Positions 47,208-55,680 of a stretch of DNA of 64,000 nt are shown here, in pieces. Within the stretch, counting starts at the first letter, position 1. Each line of letters opens with the position of its first letter. Made by a program: the position numbers and the translations under genes. The stretch comes from Mycolicibacterium neworleansense (GTDB lineage: Bacteria > Actinomycetota > Actinomycetes > Mycobacteriales > Mycobacteriaceae): contig NZ_CWKH01000002.1 of assembly GCF_001245615.1 (NCBI RefSeq), positions 1,674,001-1,738,000 on the forward strand. Direction: 5' to 3'. The notes beneath the pieces are model-generated. The model searched no databases. It worked only from the letters and a program-made list of their open reading frames with translations, and was not told the DNA's origin.

Positions 47208-47516
47208 GTGACCGAGACGACGAGCTTCCTGGACAACGTCCTCAACTGGCTGCGCGCGGGTTACCCAGAGGGCGTGCCGCACACCGACCAGTTCGCCCTG
47301 CTGGCGCTGCTGACCCGGTCGCTGTCCGAGGACGAGGTGGTCCAGGCCACCCACGACATCTTGAAGTCGAGCAGCGGCGACAGCCCGGTCACCGACGACG
47401 AGATCCGGCTGGCCGTGCGCAATGTCATCGACAAGGACCCGAACCCGGAAGAGATCAACCAGGTCGCCGCGCGGCTGGCCTCGGTGGGTTGGCCGCTGTC
47501 GACCCCGGTGCGCTGA
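47208..47516 (+). CDS. DUF3349 protein, copy downstream of pitA
   Basis: A 102-residue protein with the same DUF3349 pattern as the gene at 44986: NWLRAGYPEGVPHTDQFALL, LTRSLSEDEVVQATHDIL and RLASVGWPLSTP. GTG start. The pair flanks pitA in divergent orientation. Function unknown. Confidence 0.82.
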   Translation: MTETTSFLDNVLNWLRAGYPEGVPHTDQFALLALLTRSLSEDEVVQATHDILKSSSGDSPVTDDEIRLAVRNVIDKDPNPEEINQVAARLASVGWPLSTPVR

Positions 47517-47524
47517 GGCGGGGT

Positions 47525-47908
47525 CTAGCCGCGGGTGTCCCGGCGCAGCGGATGCGTCTCGGGCACCTGCACGAAAATCAGCGTGATGCCGTCGGGATCG
47601 GTCACGTGCATCTCGTGCAGTCCCCACGGCTCCTCGGCCGCGGCCCGGGCGATTGCCACTCCGCGACCTTCCAGTTCAGCCTGGGTGGCGTAGACGTCGC
47701 GTACCTGTAACCACAACGCCCCCGGGAACGTCCCGGATTCGGTGGGGCTGTGGTGACCGGCCAATTCGATCAGTGACTGTCCGGCGTAAAACACTGTGCC
47801 TGCACCGTATTCGCGGGCGATGGCCAGGCCGATCCCGTCGCGGTAGAACGCCACCGACTTCGGGTAGTCGACCGGCCGGATCAGCATCCGGCTGGCCAGG
47901 ATTTCCAT
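47525..47908 (-). CDS. Glyoxalase/bleomycin-resistance (VOC) family protein
   Basis: A 127-residue VOC-fold protein. Beta-alpha-beta units begin SRMLIRPVDYPKSVAFYRD, and DPDGITLIFVQVPE ends the second. Possible metal ligands are His and Glu in ELAGHH and HEMHVTDPDG. It matches the Rv0546c position. The substrate is unknown. It ends 9 bp from the convergent DUF3349 stop. Confidence 0.82.
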   Translation of the reverse strand: MEILASRMLIRPVDYPKSVAFYRDGIGLAIAREYGAGTVFYAGQSLIELAGHHSPTESGTFPGALWLQVRDVYATQAELEGRGVAIARAAAEEPWGLHEMHVTDPDGITLIFVQVPETHPLRRDTRG

Positions 47909-47952
47909 CTCCCTTGTCTACCACCGCGGCCGGACGCCCGCGGGGCGACACG

Positions 47953-48822
47953 TCAGACCGGCTGGACCCGTTGCCGTTTCATCACGGCGTCGACCAGTCC
48001 GGGCGCGACGGTGTTGAGTGCCTTGGCGGTGACGGCCATACGCGGGGCGATCTGCACCGGGCGAGTGCGTGCCGCGGTCAGCATCCAGTCGGCGGCCTCG
48101 CCGGCCGACAGCCCGGGCAGCCCGTCGTAGGCCCGGGTGGGGGCGATCATCGGGGTCTTCACCAACGGGTAGTACAGCGTCGTGGAATGCACACCGTCGG
48201 CGGCCCATTCGGTTTCGACGACCCGGCTGACCGCGGCCAGCGCAGCCTTGGAGGCGTTGTAAACGGCGAACAGTGGCGAGGATTCGTTCATCACGCCCCA
48301 GGTGGCGACGTTGATGATGTGCCCGTCGCGGCGGTCGCGCATGCCGGGGGCCAGGCCGCGGATGAGCCGCAGCGGTGAGTAGTAGTTGAGCGTCATGGTG
48401 CGCTCGACGTCGTGCCAGCGGTCCAGCGATTCGGCCAGCGGACGCCGAATCGAGCGGCCGGCGTTGTTGATCAGGATGTCGACGCCGCCGAGGTCGCGTT
48501 CGACGGTGGCGACCAGCTCGTCGATGGCATCCATGTCGGACAGGTCCACCGCGTGGGCGCGGGCGTCGCCGCCCTTGGCGGTGATCCGGCCGACCAGGTC
48601 GTCGAGCAGTTCCTGACGGCGCGCCACCGCGATCACGCTGGCCCCCTTCGCGGCGAACTTCTCTGCCGCCGCTTCGCCGATGCCCGACGAAGCACCGGTC
48701 AGCAAGATCCGCTTGCCTGCGACGTCGATGTCACCTCGGGCCTGCAGCCGTTCGGTCAATGGCGGGCGCATGCTGGTCAGCAGCAGCTGTTCGGACAGCC
48801 GGCGCAGCGGGCTCTTGCTCAT
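47953..48822 (-). CDS. Short-chain dehydrogenase/reductase
   Basis: A 289-residue SDR. The cofactor motif TGASSGIGEAA is at about residues 38-48, NNAGRS follows near 120, and the catalytic YxxxK is in FAVYNASKAALAAV. It has an N-terminal extension of about 30 residues before the Rossmann fold. It corresponds in position to Rv0547c. Substrate unknown. Confidence 0.87.
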   Translation of the reverse strand: MSKSPLRRLSEQLLLTSMRPPLTERLQARGDIDVAGKRILLTGASSGIGEAAAEKFAAKGASVIAVARRQELLDDLVGRITAKGGDARAHAVDLSDMDAIDELVATVERDLGGVDILINNAGRSIRRPLAESLDRWHDVERTMTLNYYSPLRLIRGLAPGMRDRRDGHIINVATWGVMNESSPLFAVYNASKAALAAVSRVVETEWAADGVHSTTLYYPLVKTPMIAPTRAYDGLPGLSAGEAADWMLTAARTRPVQIAPRMAVTAKALNTVAPGLVDAVMKRQRVQPV

Positions 48823-48887
48823 GCGCCGAGTTTAGGTGTCCTAGCTTTCCGCGATGATTTGTGGGCCTTTGCCGGGTCGATACCGCT

Positions 48888-49382
48888 ATGACGATCATCG
48901 GCAAGCTCGACCAGCGTTTCAGCGAGGCGACCGAAGCAACCGACTGGGACACCGCTGCCGGGGCACTCGCTGCTGCCGGGTTGTACTGGCTCACGACGGT
49001 GCGGGGCGATGGGCGCCCGCACGTCACACCGTTGGTAGGCGTGTGGACCGACGATGCGTTCGTGTTCTGCACCGGGCCGTCGGAGCAGAAGGCACGCAAC
49101 CTGCAGGTCGGTGCGGCCGTCGTCGTCACCACCGGTACCAACGCCTGGAACGCCGGCCTCGACGTCGTCGTGGAGGGCGTCGCGGCACGGGTGACCGGCC
49201 GTCAGCGGCTCACCGCCCTGACCGATGCCTATCGGGCCAAATACGGCGATGACTGGAATTTCGATTGCAACGACGAGGTTTTCGACCCGGAGGGCGAAGC
49301 CGCGATCGTTTACGAGGTGACCCCGGCCAAGGTGCTCGCATTCGCGAAATCACCCCACGGGCAGACCAGCTTCCGTTTCTGA
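48888..49382 (+). CDS. PPOX-family F420/FMN-binding protein
   Basis: A 164-residue split-barrel protein, with GLYWLTTVRGDGRPHVTPL, AFVFCTGPSEQKARNL and VVTTGTNAWNAGLDVVVEG. PPOX-type fold with F420- or FMN-binding likely. ATG at 48888 is the start. It lies between the divergent SDR gene and convergent menB. Function unknown. Confidence 0.8.
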   Translation: MTIIGKLDQRFSEATEATDWDTAAGALAAAGLYWLTTVRGDGRPHVTPLVGVWTDDAFVFCTGPSEQKARNLQVGAAVVVTTGTNAWNAGLDVVVEGVAARVTGRQRLTALTDAYRAKYGDDWNFDCNDEVFDPEGEAAIVYEVTPAKVLAFAKSPHGQTSFRF

Positions 49383-49391
49383 CCGGGTGAT

Positions 49392-49434
49392 TTGTGCACG
49401 ATTACCGACGGTCAGCGCGGGTAATCGTGCACAA
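49392..49434. terminator. Bidirectional hairpin between the PPOX gene and menB
   Basis: A perfect 15-bp stem (TTGTGCACGATTACC with GGTAATCGTGCACAA) and a 13-nt loop sit between two convergent genes, 9 nt after the PPOX stop and 5 nt before the menB stop. Placement and symmetry fit a two-way terminator. A U-run is absent, as is common in mycobacteria. Confidence 0.6.
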
Positions 49435-49439
49435 GTCGC

Positions 49440-50357
49440 TCAGAAGTAGCGCGGGAAACCACTCCAGTCCGGATCGCGCTTCTCCAGGAACGCGTCACGG
49501 CCTTCGACGGCTTCGTCGGTCATGTAGGCCAGGCGGGTGGCCTCCCCGGCGAACACCTGCTGGCCCACCAGGCCGTCGTCGATCAGGTTGAACGAGAACT
49601 TCAGCATCCGGATCGCCTGGGGTGACTTGCCGTTGATCTCGGCGGCCCACTGCAGACCGACGGACTCCAGCTCGGCGTGGTCGACGACCTCGTTCACCGC
49701 GCCCATCTGGTACATGGTCTCGGCGTCGTAGGCGCGGCCCAGGAAGAAGATCTCGCGGGCGAACTTCTGCCCGGTCTGGCGGGCCAGGTAGGCGCTGCCG
49801 AACCCGCCGTCGAAGCTGCCCACATCGGCGTCGGTCTGCTTGAACCGGGCGTGCTGGCGGCTGGCCAGGGTCAGGTCGCAGGTGACGTGCAGGCTGTGCC
49901 CGCCGCCGGCGGCCCACCCGTTGACCAGGCAGATCACCACCTTCGGCATGAACCGGATCAGCCGCTGCACCTCGAGGATGTGCAGCCGCCCGGCCCGCGC
50001 CGGATCCACGGTCTCGGCGGTTTCGCCTGCCGCGTACTGGTAGCCGGACCGGCCGCGGATGCGCTGATCCCCGCCGGAGCAGAACGCCCAGCCGCCGTCC
50101 TTGGCCGATGGGCCGTTGCCGGTCAGCAACACCACGCCGACGTCGGGGGACATCCGGGCGTGGTCGAGGACGCGGTACAGCTCGTCGACCGTGTGCGGCC
50201 GGAAGGCGTTGCGTACCTCGGGCCGGTCGAATGCGACTCGCACCGTCGGTTGTTTGGTGCCGTCGGCGACATGACGGTGATAGGTGATGTCGGTCAGATC
50301 GTCGAAGCCGGGCACCGGCTCCCAGGCTGTGGGATCGAACGGGTTGTCTGCGCTCAC
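49440..50357 (-). CDS. menB: 1,4-dihydroxy-2-naphthoyl-CoA synthase
   Basis: A crotonase-fold enzyme of menaquinone synthesis that cyclises succinylbenzoyl-CoA. It has 305 residues. Signatures are RVAFDRPEVRNAFRPHTVDE, AFCSGGDQRIRGRSGY, VICLVNGWAAGGGHSLHV and DVGSFDGGFGSAYLARQ. The start is GTG at 50355-50357 (VSADNPFDPT); longer upstream sequence is not family-like. It matches Rv0548c in gene order. Confidence 0.95.
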   Translation of the reverse strand: MSADNPFDPTAWEPVPGFDDLTDITYHRHVADGTKQPTVRVAFDRPEVRNAFRPHTVDELYRVLDHARMSPDVGVVLLTGNGPSAKDGGWAFCSGGDQRIRGRSGYQYAAGETAETVDPARAGRLHILEVQRLIRFMPKVVICLVNGWAAGGGHSLHVTCDLTLASRQHARFKQTDADVGSFDGGFGSAYLARQTGQKFAREIFFLGRAYDAETMYQMGAVNEVVDHAELESVGLQWAAEINGKSPQAIRMLKFSFNLIDDGLVGQQVFAGEATRLAYMTDEAVEGRDAFLEKRDPDWSGFPRYF

Positions 50358-50467
50358 GTGCTCGACTGTAGAGCGAACGTCTCCAGAGGTTTCACAGGTA
50401 CCGCTACGGGGTACCAACCTCGGCGCGATGATGCGTACCGCGCATCACCAGAGGAGAGAGGGCCACG

Positions 50468-50746
50468 ATGAAGAAGTTGGCGAGTGTGTTGATGTCGGGT
50501 TTGGCCGCGGGCGTGGTGCTCGTGGGATGCACACCCGAGGTGACCGGCGGTGACACGAAGTGCAAGGACTTCATCGGGCAGGACGAGAAGACGCAGAACG
50601 ACGCGGTGGCCAAGATGCTCAAGGACGAGAAGGGCACCGATGCCGCGCAGCTGGAGATCACCGGCACCCGGTTGGCGGTGCAGACCTTCTGTCAGACGAC
50701 GGGCAAGCAGGACTCCAAGATCAAGGAGGCCCCGCACCTGAGCTGA
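50468..50746 (+). CDS. Small secreted lipoprotein, HdeA-like pattern
   Basis: A 92-residue exported protein. The signal peptide ends in the lipobox VLVGC, with C21 lipidated. The mature part has two further cysteines (about 32 and 75) that may form a disulfide, and DTKCKDFIGQDEKTQNDAVA resembles HdeA-like acid-stress chaperones as annotated in mycobacteria. The assignment is tentative. A strong AGGAGAG site precedes the ATG. It is divergent from menB. Confidence 0.7.
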   Translation: MKKLASVLMSGLAAGVVLVGCTPEVTGGDTKCKDFIGQDEKTQNDAVAKMLKDEKGTDAAQLEITGTRLAVQTFCQTTGKQDSKIKEAPHLS

Positions 50747-50752
50747 TGCCGG

Positions 50753-51202
50753 CTAGACCGGGTCCAGCCGGAACACCGGGCACCGCCCGGCCAGGGCCTC
50801 GAACTCGTCGGGGTTGGGCCCGGTCACCAGGCCGGCGTTGCGCATGAAGCCGACGCCGGTCGGTACCAGGACCGGAAACTGGCGCAACAGCGGCCGGGCC
50901 TGCTCGGCGGGAATTTCAACCACACGCACGCGCTGGTCGTGCCGGCCCTGGCGCACAGTGGCCTCGCCCGCGGCGCGGGCGTTGGCCGCCCAGTCACCAC
51001 CGGGTAGTCCGCCGACGACGTAGCGGTGGCCGTCGACGGTCATCGGGGTGACGGGTGTGGACCGTGGTTTCCCGGTCTTGCGGCCCGGCACGGTCAGCAC
51101 CACGGGTCCCTTGTCACCGCCGACGCCGAACTTGTTGAGCCCGATCATCACCTTGTTGACGTACTTCAGCCACCACGGTGGCTTGATGCGGTCGTCAGCC
51201 AT
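50753..51202 (-). CDS. Deazaflavin (F420)-dependent nitroreductase-family protein, DDN-like
   Basis: A 149-residue split-barrel enzyme of the Ddn family. Motifs include VVLTVPGRKTGKPRSTPV and RYVVGGLPGGDWAANARAA. Such proteins use reduced F420 to reduce quinones or nitro compounds. Its place in the men region suggests a quinone link, but the family is large. Convergent to the lipoprotein gene with a 6-bp gap. Confidence 0.85.
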   Translation of the reverse strand: MADDRIKPPWWLKYVNKVMIGLNKFGVGGDKGPVVLTVPGRKTGKPRSTPVTPMTVDGHRYVVGGLPGGDWAANARAAGEATVRQGRHDQRVRVVEIPAEQARPLLRQFPVLVPTGVGFMRNAGLVTGPNPDEFEALAGRCPVFRLDPV

Positions 51203-51211
51203 GGCTCCACC

Positions 51212-51931
51212 CTAGGCGCGGATACCGACACCCTGCAGGGCCGTGATCAGTCCGTCGGGGCGCTCGGCGGTGGGGAGCGGGTCGACGAGTGCGAATCGGC
51301 ACCCCACCGCGCGGGCGCCGCCGTCGGCCTCCTCGCTGTCGCCGACCATGAGCGTGTCGGCAGGGGCGACGCCGAGGCGGTCCAGCGCGGTGGTGAAGAT
51401 CGCCGGGTCTGGCTTGACCGCACCGACTTCGAAGGACAGCACGAACTCGTCGACGTGCTCGGTGGCGCCGATCGTCGTGAAGGCCGGGCGTACGTCGAAC
51501 GCGATGTTGGAGACGACGGCTGTCCGGATGCCTTGTGCGTTCAGGTTTTTGAACACCCGCGCGGTATCGGGATAGGCGGTCCAGCTCGCCGGGTCGATCA
51601 CCCGGTTGTAGAGCGCCTCGGCGTGGTGGTCGGCCAGCCCGGATTCCCGCAGCACGTGCAGGTAGGCCTCTCGGTGCAGATGCGGAGCCAGGTCGCGGTT
51701 GGCCCAGGCCCGGTACTGCTCGTCGGTCATCGCCACGGATCGTCCGGTCGGGGCGGTCAGGCGGCGCATCAATTCGGTCTGGACGTGGCCGTCGACCTCG
51801 CGTTCGTCGACGGCCATCCCGGCGAACCAGCTGTCCTGTTCCTCGAGGCGGAACAGGGTCCCGGAGAAGTCGAACAACACGGCCGACACCATGTCCGCCA
51901 TCGTGCCATGGCCCCGGCGGTTGTCAGCCAT
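51212..51931 (-). CDS. HAD-superfamily hydrolase
   Basis: A 239-residue phosphatase-like HAD protein. Motif I is VLFDFSGTLF, with Ser in place of the second Asp, a variation that weakens assignment as a classical phosphatase. Motif II is VVSNIAF, motif III lysine is in VKPDPAIF, and motif IV is MVGDSEEADGGARAVG. The start at 51931 overlaps the sigma-factor stop by 8 nt; ATG 51901 is an alternative. Substrate unknown. Confidence 0.82.
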   Translation of the reverse strand: MADNRRGHGTMADMVSAVLFDFSGTLFRLEEQDSWFAGMAVDEREVDGHVQTELMRRLTAPTGRSVAMTDEQYRAWANRDLAPHLHREAYLHVLRESGLADHHAEALYNRVIDPASWTAYPDTARVFKNLNAQGIRTAVVSNIAFDVRPAFTTIGATEHVDEFVLSFEVGAVKPDPAIFTTALDRLGVAPADTLMVGDSEEADGGARAVGCRFALVDPLPTAERPDGLITALQGVGIRA

Positions 51932-53180
51932 GCTCGCGGGTTGCCTTGCCGGTCAGTACCTCTCGCTCACGTTCATTGTCGGTGAGTGCGGCCGCCCGGG
52001 TGAACTCCTGGGCCGCCTCCCGGTGCCGGCCCAGCCGGGACAGCAGTTCGCCGCGCACGCTGGGCAGCAGGTATGAGCCGTCCAGGCCTTCGATACCGTC
52101 GACGATGGCCAGCGCTTCCCGCGGGCCCGAGTGCATCGCGACGGCCACCGCGCGGTTGAGCTGCACCACGGGCGACGGCGTGATCTGCAGGAGTGCGTCG
52201 TAGAGCGCGACGATGCGGCTCCAGTCGGTGTCGGCGGCGGTCGGGGCCACCGCGTGGCATTCGGCGAGCGCGGCCTGCAGTGCGTACGGGCCCCAACCTC
52301 GTTGCTGCCGTGCGGCACTGGAGCGTTGCAGGGCTGCGACACCGCGCTGAATCTGGGCGCGGTCCCATCGTGCGCGGTTCTGGTCTTCCAACAGGATGGG
52401 CCGGCCCTGCGCGTCGGTGCGGGCCGCAAAGCGTGAAGACTGGAACTCCATCAGTGCCAGGAGGCCGTGGACCTCGGGTTCGTCGGGTACCAGGGCGGCC
52501 AGTACGCGGCCCAATCGCAATGCCTCGGCACACAATTCGTCACGGATCCAGCGTTGTCCGAACGACGCCGAGTAGCCCTCGTTGTAGATCAGGTAGATGA
52601 CCGACAGCACTGCCGACAGCCGCTGCGGGTATTCGTCGCGGGGTGGCACCTCGAAAGGCGGGTTGGCTTGGGTCAGGCTCTTTTTGGCCCGGGTGATGCG
52701 GGCGGCCGCGGTGGCCGTGGAGATCAGGAAAGCCCGGGCGATCTCGTCGGTGCTCAATCCGCCGATCATCCGCAGGGTCAGCGCCACCTGGGCCTCGCGG
52801 GACAACACCGGGTGGGCGGCGATGAAGATCAGCCGCAGCACATCGTCGTCGATCCGGTCGGGATCCCATGACTCTTCGACATGCTCGGCCAGATCGCGGG
52901 CCAGCACCGCGTACTTGGCGTCGAGGTTCTCCGCGCGCCGCCAGTGATCGATGGCCTTGCGTTTGGCCACCGTGGTCAGCCAGGCGCCGGGGTTGCGCGG
53001 CACCCCGGACTGCGGCCATTGCGTGAGCGCGTCGAGCAGGGCGTCGGAGGCCAGATCCTCGGCGAGGGCGACGTCGCCGACCGTGCGGGTCAGCGTGGCC
53101 AGGATCTTGGCCGCCTCCATCCGCCACACCGCGTCGAGCGTGGCCCGCATGTCGGTGCCGGCCGCTGGGTCGTCTGCCAC
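51924..53180 (-). CDS. ECF sigma factor of the ECF42 type with C-terminal extension
   Basis: A 418-residue sigma factor, longer than typical ECFs. Region 2 is visible as LAEDLASDALLDALTQWP and GAWLTTVAKRKAIDHWRR. Region 4 is LSREAQVALTLRMIGGLS followed by TDEIARAFLISTATAAARI. From about residue 190 a large helical, TPR-like domain begins with YLIYNEGYSASFG, the hallmark of the ECF42/DUF6596 group. ECF42 genes are usually next to a DGPF-domain (YCII-like) gene, and here one lies at 55076, beyond fadD8. No anti-sigma gene is present. Confidence 0.88.
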   Translation of the reverse strand: MADDPAAGTDMRATLDAVWRMEAAKILATLTRTVGDVALAEDLASDALLDALTQWPQSGVPRNPGAWLTTVAKRKAIDHWRRAENLDAKYAVLARDLAEHVEESWDPDRIDDDVLRLIFIAAHPVLSREAQVALTLRMIGGLSTDEIARAFLISTATAAARITRAKKSLTQANPPFEVPPRDEYPQRLSAVLSVIYLIYNEGYSASFGQRWIRDELCAEALRLGRVLAALVPDEPEVHGLLALMEFQSSRFAARTDAQGRPILLEDQNRARWDRAQIQRGVAALQRSSAARQQRGWGPYALQAALAECHAVAPTAADTDWSRIVALYDALLQITPSPVVQLNRAVAVAMHSGPREALAIVDGIEGLDGSYLLPSVRGELLSRLGRHREAAQEFTRAAALTDNEREREVLTGKATREHG

Positions 53181-53197
53181 GCCGCCATTCTGCCGAG

Positions 53198-53245
53198 TGT
53201 CACGCTGGAGTGGCGCTCAAGCTCGAGCGCCACTCCAGCGTGACA
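53198..53245. repeat. Long perfect palindromic hairpin between fadD8 and the sigma-factor gene
   Basis: Arms at 53198-53218 and 53225-53245 are perfectly complementary over 21 bp, with a 6-nt loop (AAGCTC). The left arm begins TGTCACGCTGGAGTGGCG. It lies 17 bp upstream of the sigma-factor start and 24 bp after the fadD8 stop, both on the minus strand. It could be a terminator, an attenuator or one copy of a dispersed palindrome. There is no U-run. Confidence 0.75.
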
Positions 53246-53268
53246 AAGCGGGCAACCGGGCTGGGAAC

Positions 53269-54879
53269 TCAGCCGATCGCGCGGGCCGCGCCCTCCCAGA
53301 ACTGGGCCCGCACGGCCTTCTTGTCGGGCTTGCCGAGTGCGGTCACCGGCACGGAGTCCACGACGATCACCTGCTTGGGCGATTGCACCGAGCCCTTGCG
53401 GTCCTTGACCGCGGCCTGGATCTCGGCGGTCACCGTGGCCACCGCTTCGTCGCTGGAGTCTGCGTCTGGACGTAGCACGATCACCGCGGTGACGGCTTCG
53501 CCCCACTTCTCGTCGGGGGTGCCGATCACGCACACCTGCGCGACCGAAGGATGTTCGGCCACAACGTCTTCGACCTCGCGCGGGAACACGTTGAACCCAC
53601 CGGTGACGATCATGTCCTTGACCCGGTCGACGATGAACCAGTAGCCGTCCTCGTCCTCACGGGCCATGTCGCCGGTGTGCAGCCAGCCGTCCTTGAACGT
53701 GTCGGCGGTGGCCTCGGGCAGCTTCCAGTAGCCGCCGGCCAGCAGCGGGCCGGACACGCAGATCTCGCCGACCTCGCCCCGCGGCACGGGGTTGCCCTCG
53801 GCGTCCAGCAGCGCGGTCCGCGCGAACAGCGTGGGCCGGCCGCAGGAGGTCAGCCGCTTCTCGTCGTGGTCCTTCTTGCCCAGGTACGAGATCACCATCG
53901 GGGCCTCGGACTGGCCGTAGTACTGCGCGAAGATCGGCCCGAAGCGCTTGAGCGCCTCGGCCAGCCGCACCGGGTTCATCGCGGAGGCGCCGTAGTACAC
54001 CGTCTCCAGCGAGGACAGATCCCGGGTGTGCGAGTCGGGATGGTCCATCAGTGCGTAGATCATCGACGGCACCAGCATGGTCGCGGTGATGCGGCGCTCC
54101 TCGATGACCCGCAACACCTCGGCCGGGTCGAACTTGGTCAGCACCACCAGTTCGCCGCCCTTGACGATGGTCGGCGTGAAGAAGGCCGCGCCCGCATGCG
54201 ACAGCGGGGTGCACATCAGGAAGCGCGGGTTCTCGGGCCACTCCCATTCGGCGAGCTGAATGGTGGTCATCGTGGAGATGGACCGGACAGTGCCCATCAC
54301 GCCCTTGGGCTTACCGGTGGTGCCACCGGTGTAGGTGAGCCCGCCGACGTGATCGGGGTCGAGTTCGGCGGCCACCAGCGGGACGGGGGAGTACTTGGCG
54401 GCCTCGGCCGTGAGGTCGGTGACCGACGCGTTGGAGGCGGCCAGCGCCTCGGGCACGGGGCCGATGGTCAGGATCTGGCGCAGCGACGGCACTTTTTCCA
54501 GCAACCCGAGGGCCCGCTCCACGAAGGCGGGCGTGGGGTCGATGATGAGGGTGGTCACCTCGGCGTCGGACAGCACGTAGGCGTGGTCGTCCAGCGAACC
54601 GAGAGGGTGTAGTGCGGTGCGACGGTATCCCTGGGTCTGGCCGGCACCGATGATCATCAGCACCTCGGGCCGGTTCAGCGACAGCAGGCCGACGCCTTCG
54701 CCGGTGCCCGCCCCGAGGGCCTCGAAGGCCTGAATGTACTGGCTGATGCGTTCCGCGAGCTCGCCACCGGTCAGTGTGGTGTCGCCGAGGAACAGCACGG
54801 GTTTGTCTTTGTTGCGCTTGAGCGCGCCGACCGTGAGGTGGCCGGAATGGATCGGATGGTGCAGCAGCGCATCACTCAT
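53269..54879 (-). CDS. fadD8: Fatty-acid-CoA ligase, FadD8-like
   Basis: A 536-residue acyl-CoA synthetase. The AMP-binding motif is LTYTGGTTGKPKGVMG. Further family motifs are YYGASAMNPVRL, QYYGQSEAPMV, GWLHTGDMAREDEDGYW and the catalytic lysine near the end in LGKPDKKAVR. Position between men genes and the amidohydrolase matches Rv0551c in M. tuberculosis. The start MSDALLHHPI at 54879 is preferred over an upstream in-frame codon at 54942. Confidence 0.88.
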   Translation of the reverse strand: MSDALLHHPIHSGHLTVGALKRNKDKPVLFLGDTTLTGGELAERISQYIQAFEALGAGTGEGVGLLSLNRPEVLMIIGAGQTQGYRRTALHPLGSLDDHAYVLSDAEVTTLIIDPTPAFVERALGLLEKVPSLRQILTIGPVPEALAASNASVTDLTAEAAKYSPVPLVAAELDPDHVGGLTYTGGTTGKPKGVMGTVRSISTMTTIQLAEWEWPENPRFLMCTPLSHAGAAFFTPTIVKGGELVVLTKFDPAEVLRVIEERRITATMLVPSMIYALMDHPDSHTRDLSSLETVYYGASAMNPVRLAEALKRFGPIFAQYYGQSEAPMVISYLGKKDHDEKRLTSCGRPTLFARTALLDAEGNPVPRGEVGEICVSGPLLAGGYWKLPEATADTFKDGWLHTGDMAREDEDGYWFIVDRVKDMIVTGGFNVFPREVEDVVAEHPSVAQVCVIGTPDEKWGEAVTAVIVLRPDADSSDEAVATVTAEIQAAVKDRKGSVQSPKQVIVVDSVPVTALGKPDKKAVRAQFWEGAARAIG

Positions 54880-55032
54880 GGGTTCCAGATTAGAACGTGT
54901 TCCAGAAATTGCGGAGCCGATCCCCCGATGTCGGCGTAACACGAGGTCCTTGCGGACCGAAACACAGGTAGCGCGCTACTCGTGTCGTCGCGGTCGGCGC
55001 TGCTTAATGTCACTGATGTGGGGGTGGGGAGC

Positions 55033-55066
55033 CAGGCCCCGGCGGGTTAGGGACCGCCGGGGCCTG
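55033..55066 (-). terminator. Hairpin downstream of the DGPF gene
   Basis: A perfect 13-bp GC-rich stem (CAGGCCCCGGCGG with its complement) and an 8-nt loop lies 10 nt beyond the DGPF-gene stop. It is well placed to terminate that transcript, though it has no U-run. Confidence 0.6.
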
Positions 55067-55075
55067 TGCCTCTGA

Positions 55076-55534
55076 TCAGCGGTTGGCGGCCGCGCGGGCC
55101 TGCTGGGCGAGCTTCTCGGCCACCTCGGCCTTCCACTGGATCTCTTTCTGGATCCATTCGTTGTCCTGCGGGAACTCGTCGGTCTCGCTGACCCGGCGGA
55201 CCTCCAGCTTCACACCGCATCCCAGCGGGCACTTCCGCGCCCACTGCTTGGCCTCCTCCTTGGACGAGACATCGAGGATCCAGAAGCCGTTGAACAGTTC
55301 CTTTGCCTCGGTGTAGGGCCCGTCGGTGACCACCGGGGGATCGGCGTTGAAATCGACGACGAATCCTTCGTCGGGGTCGGTCAGTCCCTCACCGGCCAGC
55401 AGAACGCCGGCCTTGATCAGCTCTTCGTTGTAGCGGCCCATCGACGCGATGATCTCGTCGAAGTCGATGTTCTGCTCGGCCATGGCGACCTCAGCCTCGG
55501 GGGTGGACCGCATGATCAGCATGTAGCGCGACAT
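55076..55534 (-). CDS. DGPF/YCII-related protein
   Basis: A 152-residue protein of the DGPF (YCII-like) family, with the N-terminus MSRYMLIMRSTPEAE, the motif VTDGPYTEAKELFNGFWIL containing DGPY, and an extended charged helix at the C-terminus. DGPF proteins typically accompany ECF42-type sigma factors, and the mechanism linking them is not established. An AAGGAG site precedes the ATG. Here it is separated from the sigma gene by fadD8. Confidence 0.82.
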   Translation of the reverse strand: MSRYMLIMRSTPEAEVAMAEQNIDFDEIIASMGRYNEELIKAGVLLAGEGLTDPDEGFVVDFNADPPVVTDGPYTEAKELFNGFWILDVSSKEEAKQWARKCPLGCGVKLEVRRVSETDEFPQDNEWIQKEIQWKAEVAEKLAQQARAAANR

Positions 55535-55680
55535 TGTGTGTCTCCTTCTGGTGTCGGGAAGGGGCCTGACCATTGTGGTTCAAGTGGCCCTCGCTACTAC
55601 GTCGAACGGCACCGGGGCGAAATCGACACGGCACCCAGAATTTCTTCCGGGGGGACTTCAGCACCCCTACCATCGCGAGC

